A DNA stretch of 63,195 nt from Loigolactobacillus zhaoyuanensis (GTDB lineage Bacteria > Bacillota > Bacilli > Lactobacillales > Lactobacillaceae), in NCBI RefSeq assembly GCF_003946385.1, contig NZ_RHOE01000009.1, positions 1 to 63,195 of the forward strand, given 5' to 3'. The notes below the pieces were generated by a model. It ran no database searches. It was not told the origin of the DNA and saw nothing but the letters and a program-made list of their open reading frames with translations. Positions 1 to 9,644 of this stretch are shown piece by piece. Each line of letters begins with the position of its first letter. The first letter of the stretch is position 1. A program made the position numbers and the translations under genes.

Positions 1-1
1 G

Positions 2-85
2 ACCGCGGCACTTAACCAACGGCCACGTAAACTATTTGGTTATAAATCAGCCAATGAATTCATGGCTGAGCAGCTACTCGCATGA
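2..85 (+). CDS. IS30-family transposase, C-terminal end only (5' truncated by window edge)
   Basis: The window opens inside a reading frame that ends at a TGA at 83-85. Its last residues include ALNQRPRKLFGYKSANEF, the typical C-terminus of IS30-family DDE transposases (N-x-RPRK-x-x-G-Y/W-x-T/S-P/A). Only 27 residues are present, so catalytic motifs cannot be checked. A terminal inverted repeat lies 40 bp downstream, as expected for an IS30 right end. A related but different transposase end lies at the other edge of the window in opposite orientation. Confidence 0.85.
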   Translation, partial: TAALNQRPRKLFGYKSANEFMAEQLLA

Positions 86-123
86 CCACCACCTAGACCA
101 CTTATAAGTGAAGTTTAGCAAGT

Positions 124-148
124 GTTGCACTTGATTTGACAATTCGGG
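124..148. repeat. Terminal inverted repeat of the left IS30-family element
   Basis: The segment starting GTTGCACTTGATTTGAC matches the reverse complement of 63048-63072. The first 21 bp are identical, followed by one C/T difference and GGG. Each copy sits just outside the stop codon of an IS30-type transposase end, so it is read as the element's terminal repeat. Confidence 0.85.
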
Positions 149-212
149 ACAATAAAATATAGTAGAACTAAGCTGCTCATTATTAAGTTAATTTAAAATA
201 ATTCACCTTTAG

Positions 213-917
213 CTATTCTAAACCAAATAACAAGGCTGCAACCACGGCACCAATGATTGGCCCGCACAGCGGAACCCACGCATATTCCCAATGTGCAGCT
301 GTCTTATGCGGGATCGGTAAAATGGTGTAAGCAAAACGCGGTCCCCAATCACGCGCTGGATTAAGCGCGTAACCCGTTGTTGAACCTAAACTAGCACCAA
401 CTGCAAAAATAACAAAGCCAACAATAAATGGTTTTAAGCCATTAGTAAAATCGCCTAAATTGAAGGTAATAAAAGTAAAGGTAAAAGTCGCAATAATTTC
501 ACTAAGCAAGTTGAAAACTGGATTATTAATTGCTGGTTTGGTGGCAAAAATTCCAACTGTATTACCCGCTTCTTCATTTTTACTAGCTTTGAAATGTGGG
601 TAAAAGTGAAGGACAACAATGGCCGCACCAACAAAAGCACCCAACATTTGAGCAACAATAAAACCAAACACTTGCGACCATTTGATCATCCCAGCAATAG
701 CTGCGGCGATGGTAAACGCAGGATTCAAATGTCCTGGTGCACCAAAAGCCGCGGCAACGTAAACGCCAAAAGCCACCGCCATGCCCCAAGCAAAAGCCAC
801 GTATAACCAGCCCTGCCCTTTTGCATAGGTTTTATTCAAGTTAATACTCGCACCTGCACCGGCGCCTAAAATAATCAAAATCATAGTGCCGACAAACTCA
901 CCTAGATAAGTATGCAT
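213..917 (-). CDS. glpF: Glycerol uptake facilitator / aquaglyceroporin (MIP family)
   Basis: This 234-residue integral membrane channel lets glycerol and small polar solutes cross the cytoplasmic membrane by facilitated diffusion. Six hydrophobic segments are visible, with the two half-helix NPA motifs: HLNPAFT near residue 65 and ALNPARDWGPR near 186. The Asp after the second NPAR is the usual glycerol-permeating (GlpF) signature rather than the strict water-channel one. An AGAGG lies about 12 nt before the ATG. The gene stands alone, just inside an IS30 end, and a cre-like site lies about 115-130 bp upstream. No glpK or glpO is in the window. The family is certain; glycerol as the substrate is inferred. 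Confidence 0.93.
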   Translation of the reverse strand: MHTYLGEFVGTMILIILGAGAGASINLNKTYAKGQGWLYVAFAWGMAVAFGVYVAAAFGAPGHLNPAFTIAAAIAGMIKWSQVFGFIVAQMLGAFVGAAIVVLHFYPHFKASKNEEAGNTVGIFATKPAINNPVFNLLSEIIATFTFTFITFNLGDFTNGLKPFIVGFVIFAVGASLGSTTGYALNPARDWGPRFAYTILPIPHKTAAHWEYAWVPLCGPIIGAVVAALLFGLE

Positions 918-1032
918 AAATATGATACGCCTCTATTTCCAAAGATTATTTATTAACGCAGCACCTAGAAAATCTAAATATATTAATACTGTCCATTCAA
1001 CTATGACAGTTATTAATTAACCCGCTTCGTTA

Positions 1033-1046
1033 GGTTAGCGTTTTCA
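1033..1046 (-). promoter_or_regulatory. cre-like site (CcpA) upstream of glpF
   Basis: On the minus strand the sequence TGAAAACGCTAACC fits the catabolite-responsive element consensus TGWAANCGNTNWCA at 13 of 14 positions (last base C instead of A). It lies upstream of glpF, a typical CcpA target. Binding is inferred. Confidence 0.5.
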
Positions 1047-1088
1047 TTTACTAGTTTAACAAACCTAAATAGATTTGCTTAACTAATT

Positions 1089-2240
1089 TTAGTCTTTCTT
1101 ACTCTGTAACTTGGTCAATGCCGCTAACAAGGCTTGCTGAACTTCACTGTCAGTCGCGGTAATCTGTTGCTCGTGTAGAAATGCTTGTAGCGCTGGATCA
1201 GCGTGTTGCGCCAGCTCAGCGACTGCCCAAATTGCCGTTGCTCGAATCACCGGTCGCGGATCATTTTCGATAACCTCTAATAGCAGTGGTACTGCACTAC
1301 GATCCTTAACGTTAGCCAGTGCAATGATCGCATTACGCTGTAACGGCTTTTTCCCCCGCCAAGAACCAGCTAAGCGACCAAAACGTTGTTTAAACTCTTT
1401 ATTAGAAATTGTCAGCATTGACTGCAATACTGGCGTCACTTCCTCTACTTCAGGTTCCATTCGTGCGTGGTGATGAGCGTCTTTACCACGATTAAACGGA
1501 CAAACTAATTGGCAAATATCACAACCATAGATCACACTGCGAATTTGTGGACGAAATTCTTCTGCCATCATCCCTTTAGTCTGGGTTTGGTAGGACAAGC
1601 AACGCTGCGCATTTAAACGACCATCACCTAACAGTGCTTGTGGCGGACAATAGTCGATACAGCGCGTGCACGTCCCACATTGATTCTCCACTGGCGGATC
1701 AGGCGCAAACGGAATATTAGTGATGATCTCACCAATGTACACAAATGAACCAAATTCTTCTGTGACCAGCAAGCCATTACGACCGATAAAGCCCATCCCT
1801 GCTCGCTGCGCCACGGCAACATCACTTAATTCACCGGTATCGACCATCGGCTTGAAACGAAATTCTAGCTCAGTATTAGCTTCAATGAACTCAGCTAATT
1901 GCTGCATTTTATCACGCAAAATAAAATGATAATCTTCGCCCCATGATGCACGAGCAAAAGTACCACGGCGCTGCTTACGATCTCGTGGTGCTTTTTGCTG
2001 CATTTTGCTTGGATAGGCTAGCGCAATAGCAATGATCGACTGTGGCTGATCAAAAATCTGATCAGGATAGAGTCGCTCAGCTAATACTTGATGTTCAAAA
2101 CCGCTAGTGTGCCCTGCGGCCTTTTGCGCTTGCAAACTAGCTGCCATTTCCGTAAATGGCGCCGCAGTTGTAAACCCGATTTTATCGATGCCTAACTCAG
2201 CGCTGGCCGCAATGATTTTTTGTTTTAAGTCGTCATACAT
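1089..2240 (-). CDS. queG: Epoxyqueuosine reductase
   Basis: QueG reduces epoxyqueuosine to queuosine in tRNA, the last step of queuosine synthesis, using a cobalamin and two [4Fe-4S] clusters. The 383-residue product carries the paired ferredoxin motifs [12 protein letters not shown] (around residue 190) and [10 protein letters not shown] (around residue 240), both with C-x2-C-x2/3-C spacing. An alpha-helical HEAT-like tail follows (REWRGKKP-type region onward), as in long Firmicute QueG proteins. I chose the ATG at 2240 because GTGAGG lies 9 nt before it; an upstream GTG at 2255 overlaps that ribosome site. No other queuosine gene is nearby. Confidence 0.93.
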   Translation of the reverse strand: MYDDLKQKIIAASAELGIDKIGFTTAAPFTEMAASLQAQKAAGHTSGFEHQVLAERLYPDQIFDQPQSIIAIALAYPSKMQQKAPRDRKQRRGTFARASWGEDYHFILRDKMQQLAEFIEANTELEFRFKPMVDTGELSDVAVAQRAGMGFIGRNGLLVTEEFGSFVYIGEIITNIPFAPDPPVENQCGTCTRCIDYCPPQALLGDGRLNAQRCLSYQTQTKGMMAEEFRPQIRSVIYGCDICQLVCPFNRGKDAHHHARMEPEVEEVTPVLQSMLTISNKEFKQRFGRLAGSWRGKKPLQRNAIIALANVKDRSAVPLLLEVIENDPRPVIRATAIWAVAELAQHADPALQAFLHEQQITATDSEVQQALLAALTKLQSKKD

Positions 2241-2467
2241 CAGTAAATTCCTCACTTCACAACTAAGGATCAGATAGCTTCACCTTCATTTTAACGATTA
2301 TCTTCGTAAAAGAACAGCAGGGTTTCCCCGTAAATAATTCCCAATAAATCATTAGTGCTTGACGCCATCTGGCAAAGCGTTCATCATAAAATTTATCAGC
2401 GCGTGTGCCGAACTGATTCTCATTTCCAGCCAGCTTGAAAACACACGCCAATTACTGGAGGTAAACT

Positions 2468-3841
2468 ATGAGTGATTTTCGTCTTGAACATGATTCCTTA
2501 GGCACCGTTAAAGTCCCAAAAGATGCAGCTTGGGGGGCACAAACCGAGCGTAGCCGACAAAATTTTAAAAGTGGTGACCTGATGCCCTACCCAGTGATCA
2601 CTGCACTGCTACAAATCAAAAAAGCGGCGGCTACAGTTAACACTACGTTTAACGAATTAGACGCGGCTAAGGGTGCCTTGATTGCAAATACGGTTGATCA
2701 ATTACTCAGTAGTGATCATCGAGCTGATTTTCCTTTGGTAGTTTACCAAACTGGTAGTGGCACACAAACTAACATGAATGTTAACGAAGTCATTGTTCAC
2801 TATGCAGCGAAAAACCAGCCGGAATTGCCTTTGTCACCAAATGATGATGTTAACCACGCCCAAAGTTCCAACGACACATTCCCAGCTGCAATGATGATTG
2901 CGGCTTATCAAGCCTGTCAACAACTGTTACCCGTGTTACAACAACTTATTACCACTTTTAAACAAAAACAAAATGAATTTGCAACAACTGTTAAAATTGG
3001 TCGCACCCATTTACAAGACGCCACACCACTGACTGTAGGCCAAGAAATCAGCGGTTGGGTCAGCGCTTTGGAACACGATCACCAATATCTACAACAAAAC
3101 ATGGCCACCTTATTGGAACTACCATTGGGTGGCACTGCAGTTGGGACTGGACTCAACGCACCAGTTGGCTTTGATCAAAAAATTGTCGCCACTTTAGCCG
3201 CTGCCTACCAAATTCCTTTTGTCGTTGCCCCTAACAAATTCCAAGGATTAGCTCATCATAGCGGACTTAATCTTGTTCATGGCTGTCTGCGAACATTAGC
3301 TAGTGATCTTTTAAAAATTGGTAATGATATTCGCTTCCTAGCTAGCGGTCCCAGAGCCGGTTACGGTGAACTAATTATTCCTGCCAACGAACCAGGCTCA
3401 TCGATCATGCCCGGCAAAGTCAATCCGACACAAGTTGAAGCGCTGACCATGGTCGTCGCACGAATCATGGGTAATGACACCACTTTAAATTTTGCAGCCA
3501 GCCAAGGCAATTTTGAAATGAATGTCTATAAACCAATTATCATTGCTGCCTTTTTAGAATCCAGCGACTTATTAACCACCACCATTGACGCCTTTGATGA
3601 CAAATTAGTTCAGGGACTGCAGATCAATGCACCACGCATGCAAGCTTTGGTGGAAAATTCGTTGATGCTAGTCACTGCACTAACACCGCATATCGGCTAT
3701 GAAGCAAGCGCAAAAATTGCGCAAACTGCACAACAGCAAAACTTGACCTTACGCCAAGCTGCCTTGAATTCAGGCCTTGTTACAGCCGCAGAATTTACAC
3801 GCTGGGTCGATCCAGCAGCCATGACTCAGCCGCAGCAATAG
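2468..3841 (+). CDS. fumC: Class II fumarate hydratase
   Basis: FumC interconverts fumarate and L-malate without an iron-sulfur cluster. The 457-residue product has the fumarase/aspartase superfamily regions in order: SGTQTNMNVNEV near residue 98, the TFPAAMMIA region, GRTHLQDATPLT near 180 and the flexible catalytic loop signature GSSIMPGKVNP near residue 310. A TGGAGG ribosome site lies 6 nt before the ATG. The length is normal for the family. In lactobacilli this enzyme usually serves the partial reductive citrate branch (malate to fumarate to succinate). The gene is monocistronic here, with a fresh promoter beginning right after its stop. Confidence 0.96.
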   Translation: MSDFRLEHDSLGTVKVPKDAAWGAQTERSRQNFKSGDLMPYPVITALLQIKKAAATVNTTFNELDAAKGALIANTVDQLLSSDHRADFPLVVYQTGSGTQTNMNVNEVIVHYAAKNQPELPLSPNDDVNHAQSSNDTFPAAMMIAAYQACQQLLPVLQQLITTFKQKQNEFATTVKIGRTHLQDATPLTVGQEISGWVSALEHDHQYLQQNMATLLELPLGGTAVGTGLNAPVGFDQKIVATLAAAYQIPFVVAPNKFQGLAHHSGLNLVHGCLRTLASDLLKIGNDIRFLASGPRAGYGELIIPANEPGSSIMPGKVNPTQVEALTMVVARIMGNDTTLNFAASQGNFEMNVYKPIIIAAFLESSDLLTTTIDAFDDKLVQGLQINAPRMQALVENSLMLVTALTPHIGYEASAKIAQTAQQQNLTLRQAALNSGLVTAAEFTRWVDPAAMTQPQQ

Positions 3842-3849
3842 CGTTTTGT

Positions 3850-3879
3850 TTGACCATTAGTAACCTTTCTCACTATACT
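3850..3879 (+). promoter_or_regulatory. Promoter for the small gene at 3927
   Basis: TTGACC and TATACT with 18-bp spacing lie just after the fumC stop codon and about 45 bp before a small open frame with its own ribosome site. Confidence 0.5.
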
Positions 3880-3926
3880 AAAGATAGTAAATATTGTGTA
3901 CTCAAAAGAAAGGAAGCGTCGGCAAA

Positions 3927-4106
3927 ATGCAAAAAACTGACTTACAAAAGCATCTGCAAACGATACAAGACCGTTCCTTCGATCCCGTTATTCTCAGGCA
4001 TAACTCTTTCCGCGCTTGCATTCATCGCAGTGCACAAAACCTGGGCTTGATCAAGAATGGTCAACTAACGGCTAAAGGACGTCAGCATATGAAGTTACAA
4101 TTCTAA
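3927..4106 (+). CDS. Small protein of unknown function (59 aa)
   Basis: This short gene starts with MQKTDLQKHLQTIQ and has an AAAGGAAG ribosome site about 8-12 nt upstream. It has its own promoter before it and an intrinsic terminator after it (4154-4193), which together support expression. The product is basic and soluble, with no membrane segment or cysteine motif. It ends in a helix-like stretch (HRSAQNLGLIKNGQLTAKG). I do not recognise a family. A second overlapping frame (3850-4050) has no ribosome site and is not preferred. Confidence 0.5.
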   Translation: MQKTDLQKHLQTIQDRSFDPVILRHNSFRACIHRSAQNLGLIKNGQLTAKGRQHMKLQF

Positions 4107-4153
4107 AACACTAGATAACTACATTCCAGACCGCATACGTTGGTAATCAAAAT

Positions 4154-4193
4154 AGAGCTACCCCCTAAGGACTACTCGGGATAGCTCTTTTTT
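4154..4193 (+). terminator. Intrinsic terminator
   Basis: AGAGCTACCC pairs with GGGATAGCTCT (one bulge), followed by TTTTTT. It ends the transcript of the small gene at 3927 and lies just before the convergent DUF218 gene. Confidence 0.8.
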
Positions 4194-4199
4194 ATGCAC

Positions 4200-4811
4200 T
4201 TATTTTGCTGTACGAACTTTATTTTGGTGATCTAGCGGTGATGGCCGGAGCATTTTACAATACGCATTCATAAAGTATTTAGCTTGCTGCATTTTTGTCA
4301 TCCGCGCTGGTGCTGGCGCCACACTAACTGTATGCTGAATCCCATATTGACGTGCATAGCAGCTAGCTTCGCGTAGACGCCATGGACTAGCCACTACAAT
4401 TGCGCGAATTAATTGAAAATCAACTAACAATGGTCGAGCAAAGGCAAAATTTTCAGCAACACTTCGTGCATGGCGCTCGCAAATAATCGCTGGTCGTGGA
4501 ATACCGCGGCGAATTAATCCACGCGCCATCACGTCAGCGCCAACAAAATCTTTTTGACTCACACTACCTGAGACTAAAATATAAGATGCTAACCCCTGCC
4601 GATAAAGCCTAACTGCCTGATCAAGTAATGATTTCAATAATTCGGTTTCGCGACCGTTCTTAGTTGTCGAATACCCTGATCCAGGAACAACGATCACATC
4701 TGCTCGCTGTAGTCGCTGGCGCGGTGCTTTCGGACAGCTGATCAGTGGCACAGCTAATAAAATTGCACCGGTAGCTACAGCTGCCAAGCCAATTTTCTTT
4801 GTTATTTGCAT
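4200..4811 (-). CDS. DUF218 / YdcF-SanA-type membrane-anchored protein
   Basis: The 203-residue product begins with an N-terminal hydrophobic anchor (residues 8-25). A DUF218 domain follows, recognisable by ADVIVVPGSGY, the downstream LYRQGLASYILVSGS strand and the VVASPWRLREA segment. Members of this family (E. coli SanA, YdcF, ElyC) are linked to envelope integrity, but their reaction is not settled. A GAGGTG ribosome site precedes the ATG. It is monocistronic and convergent with the small gene upstream. Confidence 0.8.
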   Translation of the reverse strand: MQITKKIGLAAVATGAILLAVPLISCPKAPRQRLQRADVIVVPGSGYSTTKNGRETELLKSLLDQAVRLYRQGLASYILVSGSVSQKDFVGADVMARGLIRRGIPRPAIICERHARSVAENFAFARPLLVDFQLIRAIVVASPWRLREASCYARQYGIQHTVSVAPAPARMTKMQQAKYFMNAYCKMLRPSPLDHQNKVRTAK

Positions 4812-4938
4812 GCGGTCACCTCATTTGTACTTGTTTATTTCAGAATACCTGCTTCCTCGCTGAAAGGCAAAAAATTACCACAATTATTCGTAATTGATGC
4901 TAAACTAGAAACATATTTCATTTTTGGAGGATTTTTTT

Positions 4939-5847
4939 ATGCATAAGTTTATCTTAGCCATCACTGCACTAGTAAGTGCAACTCTATTGTTAACCGCCTG
5001 TCACTCACAATCAACATCTAATAATAGTACAGCTTCAAGTCATAATCGTAATATGTCAACTTATGAGTTACAACGTAAGTACGTTGCCCTGACTGATGCA
5101 GCGATGAAGCCAGTTACTTTAGTCAATCAACAATCAAAAGGTGCTAATAGTCAGCTGAGTGAATCAGTCGACACCGCCACCCAAAGCGTTGAACAGCTAA
5201 ATAGCGACCTAAAACGTAATCGGACTCAACCTACATTAACTAAAGCTTTATTACATTATAGTCAAACCATCAGTACCCTACTGACGACCATTAAAGATAC
5301 CGAAAATAGTGCCTACTCGCAGAATTTTCTTAGTCTAAATACTGAAGCACAAAAATTAGCCAAAAAGTATTTTAACAATGAACAACCTGATTCACTTAAA
5401 ACTGTTTTAGCTGAACAGGCAGAAAATAATACTTATGCTTCAGGTAATACTGTAAATACCAAGAATTTCCAAATTAAATTCAGTAAAATCCAAGTTGTTA
5501 GCAATGATACTAATGGTCAGGTGATCCTCTTCACTTACACTTTCCAAAATAAAGGTAAAACTGCCTTGACCCCAGCAGTCGTACTCCAACAATACGGACA
5601 GTTCCAACAAAACGGTGTTCAAATTAATGAAGGTGCGCCGGCAACCAGTTATCAACAAAGTGAATCTAGTTACGCAACGGCTAACAACCAAGCGAATACT
5701 GCAGTTGCCGCAGGGCAAACCGTTACTGCAGTCGTCGGTTTAACCCTACAAAACGATACGGATACCGTTGAATATATTGGTACAAATCCAACTAACAAAC
5801 AATCTATTGGCACCATTAGTATCAAACTACAGCAAACCAATTCATAA
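4939..5847 (+). CDS. DUF5067-type secreted lipoprotein
   Basis: The 302-residue product starts MHKFILAITALVSATLL and has a lipobox LLTAC, so it should be lipid-anchored on the outer membrane face after cleavage before Cys. A Ser/Thr/Asn-rich spacer and a helical middle follow. The C-terminal half (from about residue 175, NFQIKFSKIQVVSNDTNGQ onward) resembles the beta-rich DUF5067/DUF4352 fold common in lactobacillar lipoproteins. TTGGAGG lies 7 nt before this ATG; an upstream TTG frame start at 4924 overlaps that site and is rejected. The function is unknown. Confidence 0.8.
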   Translation: MHKFILAITALVSATLLLTACHSQSTSNNSTASSHNRNMSTYELQRKYVALTDAAMKPVTLVNQQSKGANSQLSESVDTATQSVEQLNSDLKRNRTQPTLTKALLHYSQTISTLLTTIKDTENSAYSQNFLSLNTEAQKLAKKYFNNEQPDSLKTVLAEQAENNTYASGNTVNTKNFQIKFSKIQVVSNDTNGQVILFTYTFQNKGKTALTPAVVLQQYGQFQQNGVQINEGAPATSYQQSESSYATANNQANTAVAAGQTVTAVVGLTLQNDTDTVEYIGTNPTNKQSIGTISIKLQQTNS

Positions 5848-5849
5848 TA

Positions 5850-5917
5850 AACTAAAAGCGCACAGCTATAAGTGAGACTTCAATTGTGAAGTTCATTTAA
5901 GCTGTGCGTTTTTAGTT
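5850..5917. terminator. Bidirectional terminator between the lipoprotein gene and rexA
   Basis: AACTAAAAGCGCACAGCT pairs with AGCTGTGCGTTTTTAGTT. A second nested arm pair lies inside (GACTTCAA / TTGTGAAGTTC). A-tract and T-tract flanks make it usable by both convergent genes. Confidence 0.85.
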
Positions 5918-8900
5918 AAATTTGTAATAGATCATTACTAGCCAGTAAATAAAGATATTCGTGCGTAACTGGTCGCTGCAAGATTCGCGCTAATGCCGCG
6001 GCGTATAAATTTAATTGTCCGGCGTATCGCTGCTTTAGCTGCATTAGCTTGGCTGCCTTATCGGCTTGCGGTACATAGTCTGTTTTATAATCAAACAAAA
6101 TAACTTGGTCGTCAGTGACTAAATAACCATCCATGATCCCGTGAATTAAAATTTGTGCAGGATCATCTGCCGCAAAATCAGTAAATAATCGTGTGGCGGG
6201 CAATAACAATGAAAATGGCGCTTCGCGAACGACTTGGTCTGGGTACGCTAATAATTGTTGGCCCAATTCACTAGCAAAGAACTGTAGAATATGATTCTGC
6301 TTGATCTGTTGTGCGACTGGCTCAGCTAAAATATTTTGCGTAACTAGTTGGGCAATTAGTTGGGCAATGCTCGCTGCGGTTGGTGGCTGATGAAGATCAA
6401 TTTTCTGCAAAACTAAATGAGTGGCCGTACCGACAGCGGCCGGCGTCACTTGACTTGTCGTTTGCATAAATTGTGGGACCGCAAAGTCCTGTGCCACGTA
6501 GCGATGAACATTTTGCGCCTTTTCCCCAGCATCAACTAACAACGGATTCATCTCACTATTAGTCGGATCATCAAACAAACGCTTGACCTCCGAAACCGCC
6601 TGGTAAGCCGTTGTTTGTGTGGCCGCTTGAAATGGATAATGTAAATTAAGGACTTGATCAAGCTGATCGACATTTAAGTCAGTGAAATCACCTTGCTCGG
6701 CAGCAGCTGCAAATTTATCTGGCCAATTAACTTGATCGATCTCAGTCGTCATTTCTGCTGGTAACACGTCAGTTGCCGTATAAAAGTGGACTTTGAATTG
6801 AGTTGGATCCGCTGCTAACCCTTTGAAAGGATTGACCTGCGTCAATAAACTTTGATCAAATTGCGGATGGCGGACTAAACACATGCCCAGCCAATCCATA
6901 AAATTATTTACCCCACTCCGCAAGCCTGAATTCAATACTAATTGCTGACTTTGAAATGCTTTTTGCCAGATGGCTAATGCCTTTTCGCGGTTGGGGTAGC
7001 TGCCAACCACATATAACTGCTGCTCTGTTCTCGTTACTGCAACGTACAACACCCGCATTTCTTCTGCAGCCTGCCGTCGTTGCGCCAAGGTCTGCGCAAT
7101 CTTTTTCTGTGGTAAATTGATTTCAACTCGTTGTTCAGGATCTAAATAAGTGATTCCGATACCGAAACGATCATCCAATATATACTGCCCACGTAAACTA
7201 TCTTGGTTAAATTGGTGCGTGGCATCTAGCAAGAAAACCACTGGAAACTCCAGGCCCTTGCTACCATGGATGGTCATGACCGAAACTGCGTCTTCAATTG
7301 ATTGTGCCGGCGCCTCACCTAAATCTTTATCCTTTTCCTGCATTTGCTTAATAAAACGAACAAACTGAAACAGGCCCTTGAAGCTGCTAGCCTCATAAGC
7401 ATGTGCGCGCTCATATAGAGCATGTAAATTAGCCTGCCGCTGTGCACCAGCCGGCATCCCGCCAACATAATCAAGAAAACCTGTTTCGTTGTAAATAGTC
7501 CAAATCAGCGTTACCAACTGATTTTGACGAGCCAATTCGCGAAATTGATCAAGTTGACCTAGAAAACGCTCAATCTTGGCGTAAAGCTTTTGTTGAAATT
7601 CTGGAGCAGCAAACGGTATGAAATTCTGTTGAAAATTAAGTACCGCTTGGTAATAATCACCAGTCCGCTGATTAATGCGCAAGAAAGCCAATTCGTTCTC
7701 ATCTAAACCAACAATTGGCGAACGTAATACGCTGACCAACGGAATATCTTGATATGGATTATCAATAATGCTGAGTAAAGCCATCATAATTTGAATTTCA
7801 GTAGTTTGAAAATAGCTTTGCGCGCCATTCACAACCACTGGGATACCTAAACGTTTAAACCAATCCACAATAATTAAATTATTTTTTCTAGTTGGCGTCA
7901 GCAAAACAATATCCTGATACTTAATTGCCCGTAATTCACCACTTTTACGGTCATAAACTTGACCACTAGCAATCAGTTGCTGAATACGTTGCCCCACCAG
8001 CGCTACTTGCCCCTGTGCTTTATCATCCAGCGCAAACTGCTCGGGAACGCCATCATCAGCGGTGGCCGTATCGGCTTCATAAACTAATAGTTCTGCGGTT
8101 ATCGGTAAATCAGCTGGATACTTAGCGCCCGGTACCAGCTTGGCACTCTCATCATAGGCCATTTCGCCCACTGTTTCGTCCATTAACTGACCGAATACCA
8201 AATTAGTGAAATGGTCAATATTCGCCACGGAACGGAAATTTTCCGCTAAAATAATCCGCTGATCCGCACTATCAGCTTGGGCAAATTGATTATATTTATG
8301 CAAAAATAAACTTGGATCTGCTAAACGAAATGCGTAGATCGACTGCTTTACATCCCCGACCATAAACATATTACCAGGTTCAGTTTGCGCAACTGTGGTT
8401 AAAATCGTCTCCTGTAGGCGATTAATATCCTGATACTCATCCACCAATACTTCGCTAAATTGCTGTTGTAACGCCGTACGCGTTTGCGCGCCACTGGTAT
8501 TATCCGCCGTTAAAATAGCTAATGTTAAATGCTCCAAATCACTGAAGTCGAGCAAATGGCGCCGTTGCTTTTCAGCTTGAAAAGCTTGACCAAATCGCTT
8601 AACGACTGCCACTAACTGACTAACTAATTGTTCTGCTTGACCCATTACATGAATCAATTGCTCAGCAGTCAAGCCAAAATAGTCACCACCTAGTGCAGTA
8701 ACCTGTTTCTTTGCCTGCTGGCGAAAATCCATTGCGGTGTCCTTCGCGCTTTTTGCATCTTCATCTAGTTTAGTTAATGACGGCGCGCGCTGTAACTTGA
8801 AATCTAAAAATTGTTGGCGCAATTGGTTCCAAGTAGCTGTGGTCAACTGTGCTTTTAAATCAGTGACTTGCTGCTGATCAGTCTCTAAACAAGTCACCAG

Positions 8901-9644
8901 CTTATCTAATTGTTGTTCTGCGGCCATCATCTGTGCACTACTCAAATCATTTTCCGCCTGCGTTAATGCCTCTTGTAAAATCGGTAATAATTGTTGCTGG
9001 AAAAACTCACTGCTAGTTGGCTCTGCAGTTGTCACATGATAGGCTTTTGCTAGCTGATCCAGCCACTGATTCGGCTGTGGATTGGCGTTGGCAAAATCAT
9101 ACAAGCGTAACACCAGATCCGTTAACCCATCATCACTGCGGTCATTAGAGAAATTTTCCGTTAACTGGGCAAAGCCTTCGTCTTCACTATATAAGGTCTC
9201 ACGTAACTCAGACCAAACATCTTCGCGCAACAAAATAACTTCAGTATCATCCGTCAGCAGCCGAAAAACAGGGTCTAAATCGATCACATAATAATAGCGT
9301 TGAATTAATTGTAAACAAAATGCATGCAGCGTACTAATATGTGCGACAGCTAACCGGCTAAGCTGCTGACTCAAGTGCTGTCGCTGGTTTGGATCAGTAT
9401 TTTCCGTCAATGCTTGTTGTAACGCGCTTTGAATTCTTTCCCGCATTTCACTGGCGGCTGCTTCAGTAAAAGTAACGACCAATAATTCATCAACATTGGT
9501 TCCCTTTAATATTTTTTGGATCACTCGCTCAACTAGAACGGTTGTTTTACCAGAACCCGCTGATGCCGAAACTAGAATATTCCGACCAGCATCCGTGATT
9601 GCATGCTGCTGGCTCGACGTGAAATTAGCCTTTTTAGTGCTCAT
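5916..9644 (-). CDS. addA: ATP-dependent helicase/nuclease subunit A (AddA/RexA)
   Basis: This is the helicase-nuclease subunit of the AddAB/RexAB complex, which resects double-strand breaks for RecA loading. The 1242-residue product shows UvrD-type helicase motifs in order: Walker A ASAGSGKTTVLVERVI (residue ~28), LVVTFTEAAASEMRERI, Walker B LVDEYQDIN (~410), GDVKQSIYAFR, VMTIHGSKGLEFPVV (~800) and YVAVTRTEQQLYV. The C-terminal RecB-type nuclease has GIMDGYLV and DYKTDYV, the metal-binding Asp/Lys core. AAGGAGG precedes the ATG, and the start overlaps the end of rexB by 11 nt, indicating translational coupling. The pair is probably SOS-regulated from the rexB promoter. Confidence 0.96.
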   Translation of the reverse strand: MSTKKANFTSSQQHAITDAGRNILVSASAGSGKTTVLVERVIQKILKGTNVDELLVVTFTEAAASEMRERIQSALQQALTENTDPNQRQHLSQQLSRLAVAHISTLHAFCLQLIQRYYYVIDLDPVFRLLTDDTEVILLREDVWSELRETLYSEDEGFAQLTENFSNDRSDDGLTDLVLRLYDFANANPQPNQWLDQLAKAYHVTTAEPTSSEFFQQQLLPILQEALTQAENDLSSAQMMAAEQQLDKLVTCLETDQQQVTDLKAQLTTATWNQLRQQFLDFKLQRAPSLTKLDEDAKSAKDTAMDFRQQAKKQVTALGGDYFGLTAEQLIHVMGQAEQLVSQLVAVVKRFGQAFQAEKQRRHLLDFSDLEHLTLAILTADNTSGAQTRTALQQQFSEVLVDEYQDINRLQETILTTVAQTEPGNMFMVGDVKQSIYAFRLADPSLFLHKYNQFAQADSADQRIILAENFRSVANIDHFTNLVFGQLMDETVGEMAYDESAKLVPGAKYPADLPITAELLVYEADTATADDGVPEQFALDDKAQGQVALVGQRIQQLIASGQVYDRKSGELRAIKYQDIVLLTPTRKNNLIIVDWFKRLGIPVVVNGAQSYFQTTEIQIMMALLSIIDNPYQDIPLVSVLRSPIVGLDENELAFLRINQRTGDYYQAVLNFQQNFIPFAAPEFQQKLYAKIERFLGQLDQFRELARQNQLVTLIWTIYNETGFLDYVGGMPAGAQRQANLHALYERAHAYEASSFKGLFQFVRFIKQMQEKDKDLGEAPAQSIEDAVSVMTIHGSKGLEFPVVFLLDATHQFNQDSLRGQYILDDRFGIGITYLDPEQRVEINLPQKKIAQTLAQRRQAAEEMRVLYVAVTRTEQQLYVVGSYPNREKALAIWQKAFQSQQLVLNSGLRSGVNNFMDWLGMCLVRHPQFDQSLLTQVNPFKGLAADPTQFKVHFYTATDVLPAEMTTEIDQVNWPDKFAAAAEQGDFTDLNVDQLDQVLNLHYPFQAATQTTAYQAVSEVKRLFDDPTNSEMNPLLVDAGEKAQNVHRYVAQDFAVPQFMQTTSQVTPAAVGTATHLVLQKIDLHQPPTAASIAQLIAQLVTQNILAEPVAQQIKQNHILQFFASELGQQLLAYPDQVVREAPFSLLLPATRLFTDFAADDPAQILIHGIMDGYLVTDDQVILFDYKTDYVPQADKAAKLMQLKQRYAGQLNLYAAALARILQRPVTHEYLYLLASNDLLQI

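Noticed and set aside
2263-2451. 62-codon minus-strand frame between queG and fumC
   Set aside because: It starts with TTG, has no ribosome site, and its codons overlap the fumC upstream region; nothing in the product is recognisable.
3850-4050. 66-codon plus-strand frame overlapping the small gene at 3927
   Set aside because: Its start lies on the promoter -35, it has no ribosome site, and the other frame has one.
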